64,000 bases of DNA from Streptomyces deccanensis (GTDB lineage Bacteria > Actinomycetota > Actinomycetes > Streptomycetales > Streptomycetaceae), in NCBI RefSeq assembly GCF_022385335.1, contig NZ_CP092431.1:7998001-8062000 (forward strand), written 5' to 3'. Numbering within the stretch: position 1 is the first letter of the stretch; each line of letters starts with the position of its first letter. Position numbers and translations under genes: made by a program. Below, in pieces: positions 8,620-17,067 of this stretch. Below the pieces are notes generated by a model, which did no database searches, had not been told where the DNA came from, and worked only from the letters and a program-made list of their open reading frames with translations.

Positions 8620-9048
8620 TCACGCGTCCTGCACGTAGCCGGACGGGGTTTCCGAACGGGGCGCCGCGCTCAGGTACTTGCCGACCTGTTTGACCAAGGT
8701 GCCCATCTCGAACGCCATCATGCCGACGTCGACCTCCTCGGAGGCGATCGCCGCGAGCCGCGCGCCCCGCCCCGCGGCGGTGACGAAGAGGAACGCCCGC
8801 TCCATCTGGATGACGGTCTGCTGGACCTCACCGCCCTGGAAATGACGGGCCACGCCCCTGGCCAGACTGTGCATGCCCGAGCCGACGGCCGACAGATGCT
8901 CCGCGTCGTCGAACCGGATGTCCTTCGACTTGCCGATGAGAAGGCCGTCCCCGGAGAGCACGATGGCGCAGTGGATCTCGGGTATGCGTTCCACGAGCCC
9001 GTCCAGCAGCCAGTCCAGTTGGGGACCGGGTCGTTCCTGCTCTGTCAT
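8620..9048 (-). CDS. cvnB: Conservon roadblock/LC7 protein CvnB (reduced module)
   Basis: A 142-residue roadblock/LC7 protein: QLDWLLDGLVERIPEIHCAI, VLSGDGLLIGKSKDI, AEHLSAVGSGMHSLARGV and a C-terminal helix EMGTLVKQVGKYLS. The family forms dimers that act as scaffold or GTPase-activating partners of CvnD. The ATG at 9048 has GAGGA about 11 bases upstream; a GTG at 9066 is an alternative. It is followed by cvnD and preceded by a short ORF that resembles a CvnA C-terminal tail. Confidence 0.9.
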   Translation of the reverse strand: MTEQERPGPQLDWLLDGLVERIPEIHCAIVLSGDGLLIGKSKDIRFDDAEHLSAVGSGMHSLARGVARHFQGGEVQQTVIQMERAFLFVTAAGRGARLAAIASEEVDVGMMAFEMGTLVKQVGKYLSAAPRSETPSGYVQDA

Positions 9049-9121
9049 GTCGTGCGTGTTCCTCACGGTCGGTCGGCGCCAGGGGCGGCGCCGGGTCGTC
9101 GGGGCGCCGGGGCAGCGCCCG

Positions 9122-9433
9122 TCAGGCGGCCTCGGGACCTGGTCGGGGTGCCGGTCGGCCGTCGGTGCTGTGCGTGCTGCGGGTGCCGTCGGCGTCGTGG
9201 GCGCCATCGGGTTCGGCGAGCCGGGCCCGTGCCGAGCCCCGCTGGATCGCCACCATGACGCGGGCCAGGTCGTCGGGGCGGAGCGTGTCCTCGGTGTCGT
9301 CGTCGGCCGCCGGGGCGGCGTCGGCCGCGTTCTCGCGGAGCCGTGGCGCGGGCGGGGCGCTGCGGGCCCGCCGGGGCAGACCCCGGGGGAGGGACGCGGC
9401 GCCGGTCTCGGTGCGGGGCGTGTCACCGCTCAT
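9122..9433 (-). CDS. Small ORF resembling the C-terminal tail of a CvnA kinase
   Basis: About 103 residues, low complexity in part. The core GLPRRARSAPPAPRLRE, then LRPDDLARVMVAIQRGSARA, follows the pattern of the two full CvnA kinases here: GLPKRRRR with RSPEENARIMGAFARGTRFG, and LPKRRAMEHLAPELR with FSPGLLAGINRGFG. No histidine-kinase ATPase domain is seen in this ORF or upstream. The gene occupies the cvnA position ahead of cvnB and cvnD. It is either a remnant of a lost kinase or a stand-alone tail peptide. The ATG at 9433 has no clear ribosome site, so the start is uncertain, and it could be a pseudogene. Confidence 0.5.
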   Translation of the reverse strand: MSGDTPRTETGAASLPRGLPRRARSAPPAPRLRENAADAAPAADDDTEDTLRPDDLARVMVAIQRGSARARLAEPDGAHDADGTRSTHSTDGRPAPRPGPEAA

Positions 9434-10275
9434 CGGGGCCACCGGCTCGTACCGCGTGGGGTGCCGGTGGGGGTCCCGCCACGCGACTCGGTCCGAGCGC
9501 GGGGGAGGGTGCCTGGCATCTGATTCCTCGTACGACAGTGAACGTCCGACGGCGGTGGGGGTGCGCCCGCGTGCCGCCCGGCATCCCCTGTGCCCGGCTT
9601 GACGCACCGTCGGCGGAAGTCGGCGGGCGGACGGAACGGTATCAGGACACGAGCCCCGTCGTCAGCACCTGCCGGGCCTCGACCCGCTCCCGGGCCCCGG
9701 CGCAACTCGCCACCGGGCGGGAGTACTTGGCACCCGGGCCGGGAGGGTGTCGCGGTGCCGGTGCCGGGGGTGGTGGAGCGGAAGGTCCGGCGGAGGAGCG
9801 GAAGATTCCGGAGGCTCAGGAAAAGCTGACTTGTCGACACAGCGGCCTCGCAGGATCGGCACCCTCCGGCCACATCCGACTTCGGGGCGGGTGGCTTGAA
9901 ATTTATGGCTACCTGCTCAAACCTGCACGCGGGGCTCCGCAGTTTGGTATTTGGCGGTGCACAGCGCGAAGAAACGTGCGTCGTACGGCGTTTGGCAGGT
10001 CGTCAGGTCCGTCGCCGCTCTGTTCCGAGTTGAGGCAGTCGCGCAAGTTCGGCTCGGAAAGTATCAAAATGTGGACAACATCGTACTCGTATCTCACATT
10101 TTGGCTCATATTTCAACTGTCAATGTTTCGGCCAAACCCCCTAAACGATCTTGGCGTAAGAGGTTGATTTGTAGACCATGTTCCACGTGGGTCAGACTTC
10201 CGAACCGGAACCACGATCCGACGCACAGCCACCGCGTCTCCCCCGGGCGCGGGGAAACGCCTAGAAGGGCTTGGC
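9434..10275. promoter_or_regulatory. Long non-coding region with a low-GC segment upstream of the acyl-CoA dehydrogenase
   Basis: An 840-bp gap. The left half, to about 9870, is GC-rich with no supported gene. From about 9890 to 10190 the sequence becomes distinctly AT-rich for this genome and contains a perfect 9-bp inverted repeat, CAAAATGTG at 10065-10073 and CACATTTTG at 10095-10103, separated by 21 bases. AGAAGGG at 10263-10269 is the ribosome site of the following gene. It probably holds the promoter and operators for the dehydrogenase and for the reduced conservon. Confidence 0.5.
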
Positions 10276-11517
10276 GTGGAACACGTCTTCACAACCCAGG
10301 ATCACGAAGATCTACGGCAGCGCGTACGCGAGTTCGCCGAGCGGGTGGTACGCCCCCTGATACCCGAGATGGAGGCCTCCCGCACCGCACTGGTGGGGCT
10401 CTCCCGTCTGATCGCCCAACAGGGCTGGATCGGCGCCACGATCGACCCGGCCTACGGCGGCATGGGCGCGGGCCATCTCGCCAAGACCATCATCATCGAG
10501 GAACTGTCCCGGGTGAGCGGCGCGATGGGGGCCATGGTCCAGGCCTCCCAACTCGGCGTCGCCAAGATCATCCACTTCGGCGACGACAGCCAGAAACGGT
10601 ACTGGCTGCCGAGGATCGCCGCGGGAGAGGTGCTGCCCACGATCGCTGTCACCGAGCCGGGGTCGGGGGGCCATGTGGCCGGCATGGAGAGCAGCGCGGT
10701 ACGGGACGGCGACGACTACGTCCTCAACGGCCGCAAGGTCTTCGTCGGCAACAGCCATGTGGGCGACGTGCACGGCGTCGTGGTCCGCACCGGGCCGGGC
10801 TCCAAGGGCATGACCGCCTTCCTCGTCGAGTCCGACCGCCCCGGCTTCTCCCTCGCGCCCCAGGTGCCCTCCATGGGCCTGCACGGGTTCAGCTTCGGGG
10901 AACTCATCTTCGACAACTGCCGGGTGCCGGCCGCCAACCGGCTCGGTGAGGAGGGCGAGGGGCTGGCCGTCGCCTACTCCTCGTCGGTGCTCTACGGCCG
11001 CCTCAACCTGACCGCGGTGTCCCTGGGCATCCACCAGGCGGTGTTCGAGGAGACCGCCCGGTACTGCGGGGAGACCGAGCGCTACGGCAAGCCGCTCGGG
11101 CACCTGCCCAACATCAAGATCGAGCTGGGGCGGATGCTGCAGCGCCTCACCCTCGCCCGGCAGAGCGCCTATCTCGCCGCGCACCTGCTGGACAACGGGC
11201 GGCCCTGCGACGTCGAGTTGATGTCCGCGAAGCTCTACAACGTCGAGGCGTCCATCGAGTCGGCCCAGGAGTCCGTCAAGATGCACGCCGCCTGCGGCCT
11301 GTTCACCGACCGCCCCGTGGAGCGCTACCTGCGCGACGCCTTCCACATCTACGCGCCCGCCGGCACCTCCGAGATCCAGGGCCTCAGGCTGGGCGAGTTC
11401 GCACTCGGCGAGAACAAGGGCGAATGGTCCGAACGGCTCTCCGAACTGGTCCGCACCCCGCAGGTCGAGCAGCGGCAGCCGGAACCGGAACCGGTCCCGG
11501 TCGGGGAACTGGTCTGA
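10276..11517 (+). CDS. Acyl-CoA dehydrogenase family protein with atypical active-site motifs
   Basis: A 413-residue flavin enzyme with the usual three-domain ACAD length. The GTG start at 10276 has AGAAGGG 6 bases upstream. The FAD/substrate signature reads VTEPGSGGHVAGM where most members have TEPGAGSD. LNGRKVFVGNSHVGDVHGVV follows the usual LNGxKxFITN pattern. The C-terminal motif is YAPAGTSEIQGLRLGE; the Glu before GT that acts as catalytic base in medium- and short-chain enzymes is Ala here. The base may sit elsewhere, as in isovaleryl- and long-chain enzymes, or the chemistry may differ, as for ACAD-like oxidases of secondary metabolism. It stands alone between the conservon modules. 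Confidence 0.85.
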   Translation: MEHVFTTQDHEDLRQRVREFAERVVRPLIPEMEASRTALVGLSRLIAQQGWIGATIDPAYGGMGAGHLAKTIIIEELSRVSGAMGAMVQASQLGVAKIIHFGDDSQKRYWLPRIAAGEVLPTIAVTEPGSGGHVAGMESSAVRDGDDYVLNGRKVFVGNSHVGDVHGVVVRTGPGSKGMTAFLVESDRPGFSLAPQVPSMGLHGFSFGELIFDNCRVPAANRLGEEGEGLAVAYSSSVLYGRLNLTAVSLGIHQAVFEETARYCGETERYGKPLGHLPNIKIELGRMLQRLTLARQSAYLAAHLLDNGRPCDVELMSAKLYNVEASIESAQESVKMHAACGLFTDRPVERYLRDAFHIYAPAGTSEIQGLRLGEFALGENKGEWSERLSELVRTPQVEQRQPEPEPVPVGELV

Positions 11518-11540
11518 GGCCCGGCACCCGCGCCCCGCAC

Positions 11541-11602
11541 GGGGCGCGGGGGGCTGTCCCGAGGCGCGGCACCGCCGCGTGCGCGCGACCGGCCCCCACC
11601 GG
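11541..11602. repeat. Second-type intergenic repeat (GGGGCGCGGGG..CTGT..CCGCCGCGT)
   Basis: The words GGGGCGCGGGG, GGCTGTC, GCCGCGT and GCGCGACCGGCCCCCACC appear in the same order as in the copy at 49437-49497. It lies between two convergent genes. Confidence 0.55.
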
Positions 11603-11648
11603 CCCGCGGGGCCGTCACAGCGCCCCCGGGGACGGGGAACGCAGAGAA

Positions 11649-11674
11649 CCGCGGACACGACGACGTGTCCGCGG
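11649..11674. terminator. Strong bidirectional hairpin terminator
   Basis: CCGCGGACACG, loop ACGA, CGTGTCCGCGG: a perfect 11-bp stem followed by CTTTCGTG. It sits between the convergent acyl-CoA dehydrogenase and GAF-protein genes. Confidence 0.8.
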
Positions 11675-11742
11675 CTTTCGTGTTCCGGGTGCCCGGTGGC
11701 CCGCTTCCCTCGACCGTGACGGACAGGCGGCGCCCGTCGGCC

Positions 11743-12327
11743 TCAGTGACCGGTGGCGATGGCCTGGATCCGGTCGGACATCTCCTGGGCCATGTGCTTG
11801 ATGATCTCCAGCCGCTGCCGCCCCCACGTACGGGAGTCGGTGTCGACGACGCAGATCGTGCCGAGGTTCATGCCGCCCAGCGCGTCGACGAGCGGCGCGC
11901 CCATGTAGGAGCGGATGCCGATCTCGTCGACGACCGGATTGCCCGCGAACCGCGGGTAGTCGCAGACGTCGTCGAGCACCAGGGCCGCCGTCCGCTTGAC
12001 GGTGTGCGGGCAGAAGCCGTGGTCCAGGCGCATCTCCCGGCTCATCGACGTCTCGGCGGCCTGCCCCTGCGCGATGTTCACGGGCCCGGCGTCCGGCGTG
12101 TAGAGCCCGGCGAAGAACTGACGCCTGTCGTCGACGAAGTTGACCATCGCGTACGGCGCGTCCAGCTCCAGGGCCAGCCGCCGCGCGAACGCGTCGAACT
12201 CGGCCCGGGGGGTGTCGGCGAGCCCCAACTGGGCGAGCCTCGCGGCACGCTGCGGCGCCCCCGGGTCCTCGGGGGTGAGGAGCAGGCGGTCGAGCGGTGG
12301 CTCATAGGCGGAATAGGGGCTGTTCAT
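11743..12327 (-). CDS. GAF domain protein downstream of a conservon
   Basis: A 194-residue soluble single-GAF protein. The GAF fold is visible from about residue 40, with DAPYAMVNFVDDRRQFFAGL, then SREMRLDHGFCPHTVKRTAA, LVLDDVCDYPRFAGNPVVDE, SYMGAPLVDALGGMNLGTIC and VVDTDSRTW. This subgroup (with the FC near the middle) is common as a one-domain sensor in actinobacteria and may bind a cofactor or nucleotide. It lies 37 bases after the cvnD stop on the same strand and is probably part of that conservon transcript. Its ligand is unknown. Confidence 0.87.
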   Translation of the reverse strand: MNSPYSAYEPPLDRLLLTPEDPGAPQRAARLAQLGLADTPRAEFDAFARRLALELDAPYAMVNFVDDRRQFFAGLYTPDAGPVNIAQGQAAETSMSREMRLDHGFCPHTVKRTAALVLDDVCDYPRFAGNPVVDEIGIRSYMGAPLVDALGGMNLGTICVVDTDSRTWGRQRLEIIKHMAQEMSDRIQAIATGH

Positions 12328-12364
12328 CAGAACTCCGTTCGAGATCGGCCGAGTTGAGCTGATG

Positions 12365-12967
12365 TCAACGCAGCGCGGGCGGCTGGTGCGAAGCCACGGG
12401 TGGGGTCATGCCGAGCAGATGCTGCACGAGTTCGACGAGCACGCCCGTGCCGGAGCTGCAGTGCCGGGCGTCGCAGAACACGATCGGTGCGTTGGACTTC
12501 AGGCCGATGGCGTCACGTACCTCTTCGAGGGAGTACTGGTAGGCGCCGTCGAACTCGTTCACCCCCACGACGAACGGGATGCCGCGCACCTCGAAGAAGT
12601 CCACCGCGGGGAAGCACGCGTCGAGCCGGCGGGTGTCGGCGAGCACCACCGCGCCCAGCGCCCCGTCGGAGAGCTCGTCCCACATGAACCAGAACCGTTC
12701 CTGTCCGGGGGTGCCGAACAGGTACAGGACGTGGTCCGAGCCGAGGGTGATCCGGCCGAAGTCCAGGGCCACGGTGGTGGTGGCCTTCTCCTCGATCCCG
12801 GCGAGGCTGTCCGTGCCGGCGCTGGCCGTGGTGATGACCTCCTCGGTGCTCAGCGGCGCGATCTCGCTGACCGCCCCCACGAAGGTCGTCTTGCCGACCC
12901 CGAATCCGCCCGCCACGAGGATCTTCAGGGCGGTCGGGAAGGGGTCAGAGTCGTGCGCGTAGGCCAT
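12365..12967 (-). CDS. cvnD: Conservon GTP-binding protein CvnD (complete module 1)
   Basis: A 200-residue GTPase-like protein. G1 is VAGGFGVGKTTFVGAV, G3 is LYLFGTPGQERFWFMWDEL and G4-like is VGVNEFDGAY. Its start lies inside the end of cvnC, with a 23-base overlap, a spacing typical of conservons that implies coupled synthesis. It should act as the GTP-switch component of the CvnA-B-C-D membrane complex. It is nearly the same length as, and closely similar to, the CvnD at 7973-8575. Confidence 0.94.
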   Translation of the reverse strand: MAYAHDSDPFPTALKILVAGGFGVGKTTFVGAVSEIAPLSTEEVITTASAGTDSLAGIEEKATTTVALDFGRITLGSDHVLYLFGTPGQERFWFMWDELSDGALGAVVLADTRRLDACFPAVDFFEVRGIPFVVGVNEFDGAYQYSLEEVRDAIGLKSNAPIVFCDARHCSSGTGVLVELVQHLLGMTPPVASHQPPALR

Positions 12968-13313
12968 CGAGCACCGCCTCCAGAACTTCTCGGTTGGCGG
13001 CGGAGGCCGCCTCTACGGCACGGGGCGCCCGTGCCGTGAGCGCCTCGTGCTGCACCAGGTCGGACAACAGGACTTTGGTGACCGCGATCGGCAGGTTCAT
13101 CCGCGCGGCCACCTCGACCACCGGCACCGGCCTGACGCACAGCCCGAGCACCATGTCGTGGTCGGGGCCGAGGTCGGCGAGCGGCCGGATGCCGGTGGCC
13201 ATCACCAGGGTGAGCAGGTCGAAGGATGTCGAGGGTCGAGTGCGCCCGTTGCTGACGGTGAACGGCCGGACTAAGCGGCCGGCCTCCTCGTCCAGGAACA
13301 GCTCGTCCGTCAT
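12945..13313 (-). CDS. cvnC: DUF742 protein CvnC
   Basis: A 122-residue DUF742 protein. LVRPFTVSNGRTRPSTSFDL at the N-terminus and the winged-helix-like MNLPIAVTKVLLSDLVQHEA are the family blocks. The C-terminus EVLEAVLDGLRARL overlaps the start of cvnD. DUF742 proteins are obligate members of conservons; their biochemical role in the complex is not settled. The gene follows cvnB by 4 bases. Confidence 0.93.
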   Translation of the reverse strand: MTDELFLDEEAGRLVRPFTVSNGRTRPSTSFDLLTLVMATGIRPLADLGPDHDMVLGLCVRPVPVVEVAARMNLPIAVTKVLLSDLVQHEALTARAPRAVEAASAANREVLEAVLDGLRARL

Positions 13314-13317
13314 CGCG

Positions 13318-13755
13318 TCACATCCCCGCGCTGGACGGCGCGATGGTCGGGCGGCGGGCCGGCGTGGCGAGGAACGGCTGCACGGCCCGGATGAGCATGC
13401 CCATCTCGTAGCCGAGCGTCTCCGTGTGCGTGGACGCGTCCGCGGTGACCGCCAGCACGGCGCCGTGGCCCGCCGAGGCCACGATGAGGATGCCGTTGTG
13501 CAGCTCCACGATGACCTGGCGGACGGTGCCGCCGTTGCCCAGCACCCTGTCGTGACCGAAGGAACGGCCCAGGGAGTTGAGCCCGGAGGCTATCGCGGCC
13601 AGCCGGTCGGCGTCGTCGGTGCTCAGATCCACATGTGCCTTGCTCAAGCCGTCGGACGACAGCAACAGGACCTGCCGGGTACCGGGAACGGTCTTCTTGA
13701 GATTGTCCAGCAGCCAGTCGATGTTCTGCCCGGTGGGGTGGCTATCGCTCACCAT
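13318..13755 (-). CDS. cvnB: Roadblock/LC7 protein CvnB
   Basis: A 145-residue roadblock/LC7 protein with NIDWLLDNLKKTVPGTRQVL, LLSSDGLSKAHVDL, ADRLAAIASGLNSLGRSFGH and YEMGMLIRAVQPFL. Its start overlaps the end of cvnA by 14 bases, so it is co-translated with the kinase. Roadblock proteins usually pair with small GTPases as scaffold or activating factors; here the partner is the CvnD encoded two genes downstream. Confidence 0.94.
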   Translation of the reverse strand: MVSDSHPTGQNIDWLLDNLKKTVPGTRQVLLLSSDGLSKAHVDLSTDDADRLAAIASGLNSLGRSFGHDRVLGNGGTVRQVIVELHNGILIVASAGHGAVLAVTADASTHTETLGYEMGMLIRAVQPFLATPARRPTIAPSSAGM

Positions 13756-15547
13756 GGTGGGGTTCTTCTCCTTGCGGTTGGGGCGGGGCCCAGCGCGCGT
13801 CGTCGACGGGGATCGCGTCGGAGGTCGCGCCGGCGAGACCGAAGCCTCGATTGATTCCGGCCAGGAGGCCGGGGCTGAAGTTCAGTTCCTGCTCGGTGGT
13901 GTCGGGACGCGGAGCGGGCCCCTGGCGGAGTTCGGGGGCCAGGTGTTCCATGGCGCGCCGCTTGGGCAGGTTCGGCCTGCCGGCTCCGCCGGGCCCGCCG
14001 GAGCCGTGCGGGGCAGCCGCCGGACGCTCGTAGCCGGACGGGCGGTACTCGGACCGTACGTCGGCGACGGGCTGCGCCCGCTCGTGCCGGGCGGCCGGCG
14101 GGGGCGGCGCGGGCGCGGCCGACCGCTGCGGCACGCCCGGCGGCGGACCGGCCGGGGAGGCGGTGCGGGGCGGGGGAGCCGCGTGCGCGTGGGACGGCGC
14201 GGCGGCCGGGGGAGCCGCGTGCGGCGAGGGCTGCCAGGAGGGCGCGGGCGTCTGCGCCGGCCGGGGGGCGGCGGGCGGCCGTGCCTGGGCCGGGGCCTGG
14301 AGGGGCGCCTGTCCCTCCTCGTCGCCCAGCAGACCCTGCGGGAGGACCAGGATCGCCTGCACACCGCCGTAGATGTTGCCCTGCAACTGGACCGCGATGC
14401 CGTGCCGGCGGGCCAGCGAGGAGACCACGAACAGACCGATGCGGCCGTCGGCGAGCAGCTTGGCGACGTCGATGCGGGCCGGGTCGGCGAGCAGCGTGTT
14501 GATCCGGTCCTGGTCCTCCTGGGGGATGCCCAGGCCGCGGTCCTCCACCTCGATGGCGATGCCGGCGGTCACCCGGCGGGAGCGCAGGAGGATCTGGGTG
14601 TCCGGGTGGGAGAACATCGTGGCGTTCTCGACCAGCTCGGCCAGCAGGTGGATGACGTCGGCGACCGCGTGGCCGCGCAGCGTGCCCTCGATGGGCGGCA
14701 CCAGTTTGACGCGGGAGTACTGCTCGACCTCGGCGATGGAGGACCGCAGCACCTCGGTCAGCGTCACCGGGTTCGTCCACTGGCGACGCGAGACCGCCCC
14801 GCCGAGCACCGCCAGGTTCTCGGCGTGCCGGCGTATTCGGGTGGCCAGGTGGTCGATGCCGAAGATCCGGCGGAGCAGGTCCGGGTCCTCGACCTGGTTC
14901 TCCAGGTCGTCCAGTTCACGGATGGTGCGGTGGACGAGCGACTGGAGCCGACGGGCCAGGTTGACGAAGACCTCGACCTTGTCGCTGTTGTCGTCGGAGG
15001 CGGCCTGGAAGTAGCTCGCCGCCCAGACGAGCGCCTCCCGGGCCCGGTGCTGGGCCTCCGTGACGTCGTACTCCAGCTTCTGGTACGGGTCTTCGCCGCG
15101 CGAGGCCTGGTAGGCGAAGCCGCGCGAGAGCAGCTGTTCGCCGCGCTTGAGGCGGGCCAGGTCCTCCTCGAGCGCCCAGTTGCCGTTGGTGATGGCCTGC
15201 CGCAACGATTCGGCACGCCGCGCGTCGGACCTCGCCCGCTTCCTGGCCGACAGCACGGCTCCGGCCAGACAGCCGCAGCCGAGGACCGCACCGCCCGCCA
15301 GCACCCCCCATGTGGCGGCGTCGGCGGTGCCCTCCTGGAGCCGCAGGACCGTGCCCGTGACGGCGGTGGATATTCCGGCCATGAACGCGGCCGGAAGAAC
15401 GGCGAGCCGGGTCAGTCGGGGCTGTGCTGCGGAGGAGTTCGCGGAATCCGACACCCCGGGCTTTCCGTGCCGGTGACGGGCCGGGGGCGTCGTCGTGTCC
15501 GGCCGACCGCGATCCGGGGTCGTCGCGAAGGGTGGGGGTTCAGGCAT
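13742..15547 (-). CDS. cvnA: Conservon sensor kinase-like ATPase CvnA
   Basis: A 601-residue membrane protein with two hydrophobic segments (about 49-69, LAVLPAAFMAGISTAV, and 80-100, WGVLAGGAVLGCGCLAGAVL). A helical linker follows, then a GHKL ATPase domain with the N box HLLAELVENATMFSHPDT, the G1 region EVEDRGLGIP and GRIGLFVVSSLARRHGI. The region after that is proline- and alanine-rich and ends with the CvnA tail pattern LPKRRAMEHLAPELR and FSPGLLAGINRGFG. The usual phospho-acceptor His motif is not evident, as in other CvnA proteins. It likely nucleates the membrane complex with CvnB, CvnC and CvnD. Confidence 0.92.
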   Translation of the reverse strand: MPEPPPFATTPDRGRPDTTTPPARHRHGKPGVSDSANSSAAQPRLTRLAVLPAAFMAGISTAVTGTVLRLQEGTADAATWGVLAGGAVLGCGCLAGAVLSARKRARSDARRAESLRQAITNGNWALEEDLARLKRGEQLLSRGFAYQASRGEDPYQKLEYDVTEAQHRAREALVWAASYFQAASDDNSDKVEVFVNLARRLQSLVHRTIRELDDLENQVEDPDLLRRIFGIDHLATRIRRHAENLAVLGGAVSRRQWTNPVTLTEVLRSSIAEVEQYSRVKLVPPIEGTLRGHAVADVIHLLAELVENATMFSHPDTQILLRSRRVTAGIAIEVEDRGLGIPQEDQDRINTLLADPARIDVAKLLADGRIGLFVVSSLARRHGIAVQLQGNIYGGVQAILVLPQGLLGDEEGQAPLQAPAQARPPAAPRPAQTPAPSWQPSPHAAPPAAAPSHAHAAPPPRTASPAGPPPGVPQRSAAPAPPPPAARHERAQPVADVRSEYRPSGYERPAAAPHGSGGPGGAGRPNLPKRRAMEHLAPELRQGPAPRPDTTEQELNFSPGLLAGINRGFGLAGATSDAIPVDDARWAPPQPQGEEPHHGER

Positions 15548-16110
15548 CGGAGTCCTCTCGATCAGCCAGTACGCGACAGAGTAGCGAAGAACGTCAACTA
15601 TCTGACCAGCGGTCCTAGACGCTCAGGGGAGGTCTGTCACCTGAGGTGCCGTCAGCGCGGCAAGGGTCTGCGACGCCTTTCTACCGTCTCCGGCGAGGCC
15701 GCGCCGCAGCAGTTCTTCACACCTCGGCCACGGCGTCCCGTCGACTGTGAAAGAGGGGCTGCCCGGAGTGGGGGTCACCTGCGGATTCAGCCGTTCCGGC
15801 CGTTGTTCCCGGCCGTGGAGAGCGCATGATTCAGGCCAGAGCGCGCCGCGTTGCCTCGTGTCAACGACCCGCGGAACGAGGCGAGTCGGGTGCGAAAGGG
15901 GCGAGGTCGCACACGGTGGGCACGACGCACTCCAGGAACATTCACACCACGACGGCCGGAAAGTGACCGAGGTCGACCGACGGTCATGCTTTGACTAAGC
16001 TTTAGACTTCAATGGAACGACAGGGTGGATCGATGTAAGAGCCTACTCGGCGGCGTAGCGTCCGTCATGCCTCACCTGCCCGAACTCCGTTGTCCGCATC
16101 AGGAGTTGAG
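15548..16110. other. Non-coding stretch upstream of cvnA and downstream of AraC gene
   Basis: About 560 bp with no supported gene. The part next to 15547 must contain the cvnA promoter. A lower-GC patch around 15985-16015 (CTTTGACTAAGCTTTAGACT) is the only distinctive feature; no clear promoter boxes or hairpin were identified. Confidence 0.4.
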
Positions 16111-17067
16111 TCAACGTATGCTCTGCCGCATCTCCCGGGGGCTGACGCCGTAGCGTCGGCGGAAGGCCGTACTCAGCGCGCTCGCGGAGGAGAAGCCCGC
16201 GGAGTGGGCGAGATCCGTGATCGTCAGGTGCTCGCACTCCGCGCACAGTAAACGGTCCCGGACCAGCCGCAGCCGCTCCTCCCGGATCAACTCGCGGGGC
16301 GTGGTGCCCGCCTGCTGCAGGGCCAGTTGGATCTGACGCAGCGACCAGCCGAGGGCGCGCGCCACCGCCGTGCCCGTGAGGTTGGGATCGGCGGCGTGGT
16401 CGCGCACATAGCGGCGGACCATCGTCTCCACCTCGCCCAGCTGTCCCGGGGCGTCGGGGCGGTCGTCGCCGGCGGCCAGCATGCACACCAGCTCCACCAC
16501 CCGGTCGGAGACGGCGTTGAACTCCGGGTCGGTGAGGTGCTCCCGCTCCTCGTACAGCCCGGTCAGCATCGAGCCGACGATACGGCCGAGACCGGTCGCG
16601 AGGTCCAGCCCGCTGGCCACCGGCGACCTGCTGTTGAGCCGGCCGTCCACCTCACGGGCCGGGATGGTGAGGATGAACGCGTCGATGGCGTCGCTCTGCA
16701 GGCACTGGAACGGGGACGCGAAGGTGACCAGGGCGGCCGTGCCCGGGGTCAGCCGGGCCTCCGCGCCGTCCTGTCGCAGCACGATCTCGCCGCTCGTCGG
16801 CAGCAGCAGCCGGTAGTCCTCGTCCGGATCCTGGCGCACCTGGCGCATCGTGCGGGTGTACTCGATCTCGTCGGACCGGTACTTCACCAACTGGTACGTG
16901 TCGGTGCGCTGCCGGACGGTCTCACCGCGGAAGTTCTCCGCCCGCGCGTATCCGAAACCCATCCGGGACTGGTACGAGCCGATCTGCTCGGTCCAGAAGT
17001 CGGCACGCTCACGCGGGGCCAGCTCCTCGGTGGTCAGCGCCTCGACGCTGTAACTTCCGGCGGGCAA
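16111..17067 (-). CDS. AraC-family transcriptional regulator
   Basis: A 318-residue regulator. The N-terminal 190 residues match the AraC-binding-like sensor domain (RADFWTEQIGSYQ, SGEIVLRQDG, GTAALVTFASPFQC). The C-terminal 100 residues hold the two helix-turn-helix motifs: LTGTAVARALGWSLRQIQLA, and ITDLAHSAGFSSASALSTAF followed by RRRYGVSPREMRQSI. It is transcribed away from the conservon-P450 operon. The intergenic region holds a perfect inverted repeat at 17145-17165, a natural candidate for autoregulation and perhaps for control of the conservon. The effector is unknown. Confidence 0.92.
   Translation of the reverse strand: MPAGSYSVEALTTEELAPRERADFWTEQIGSYQSRMGFGYARAENFRGETVRQRTDTYQLVKYRSDEIEYTRTMRQVRQDPDEDYRLLLPTSGEIVLRQDGAEARLTPGTAALVTFASPFQCLQSDAIDAFILTIPAREVDGRLNSRSPVASGLDLATGLGRIVGSMLTGLYEEREHLTDPEFNAVSDRVVELVCMLAAGDDRPDAPGQLGEVETMVRRYVRDHAADPNLTGTAVARALGWSLRQIQLALQQAGTTPRELIREERLRLVRDRLLCAECEHLTITDLAHSAGFSSASALSTAFRRRYGVSPREMRQSIR

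Noticed and set aside
15747..15998. Small plus-strand open frame in the gap before the AraC gene
   Set aside because: No ribosome site, no recognisable family and unusual codon use; likely chance.
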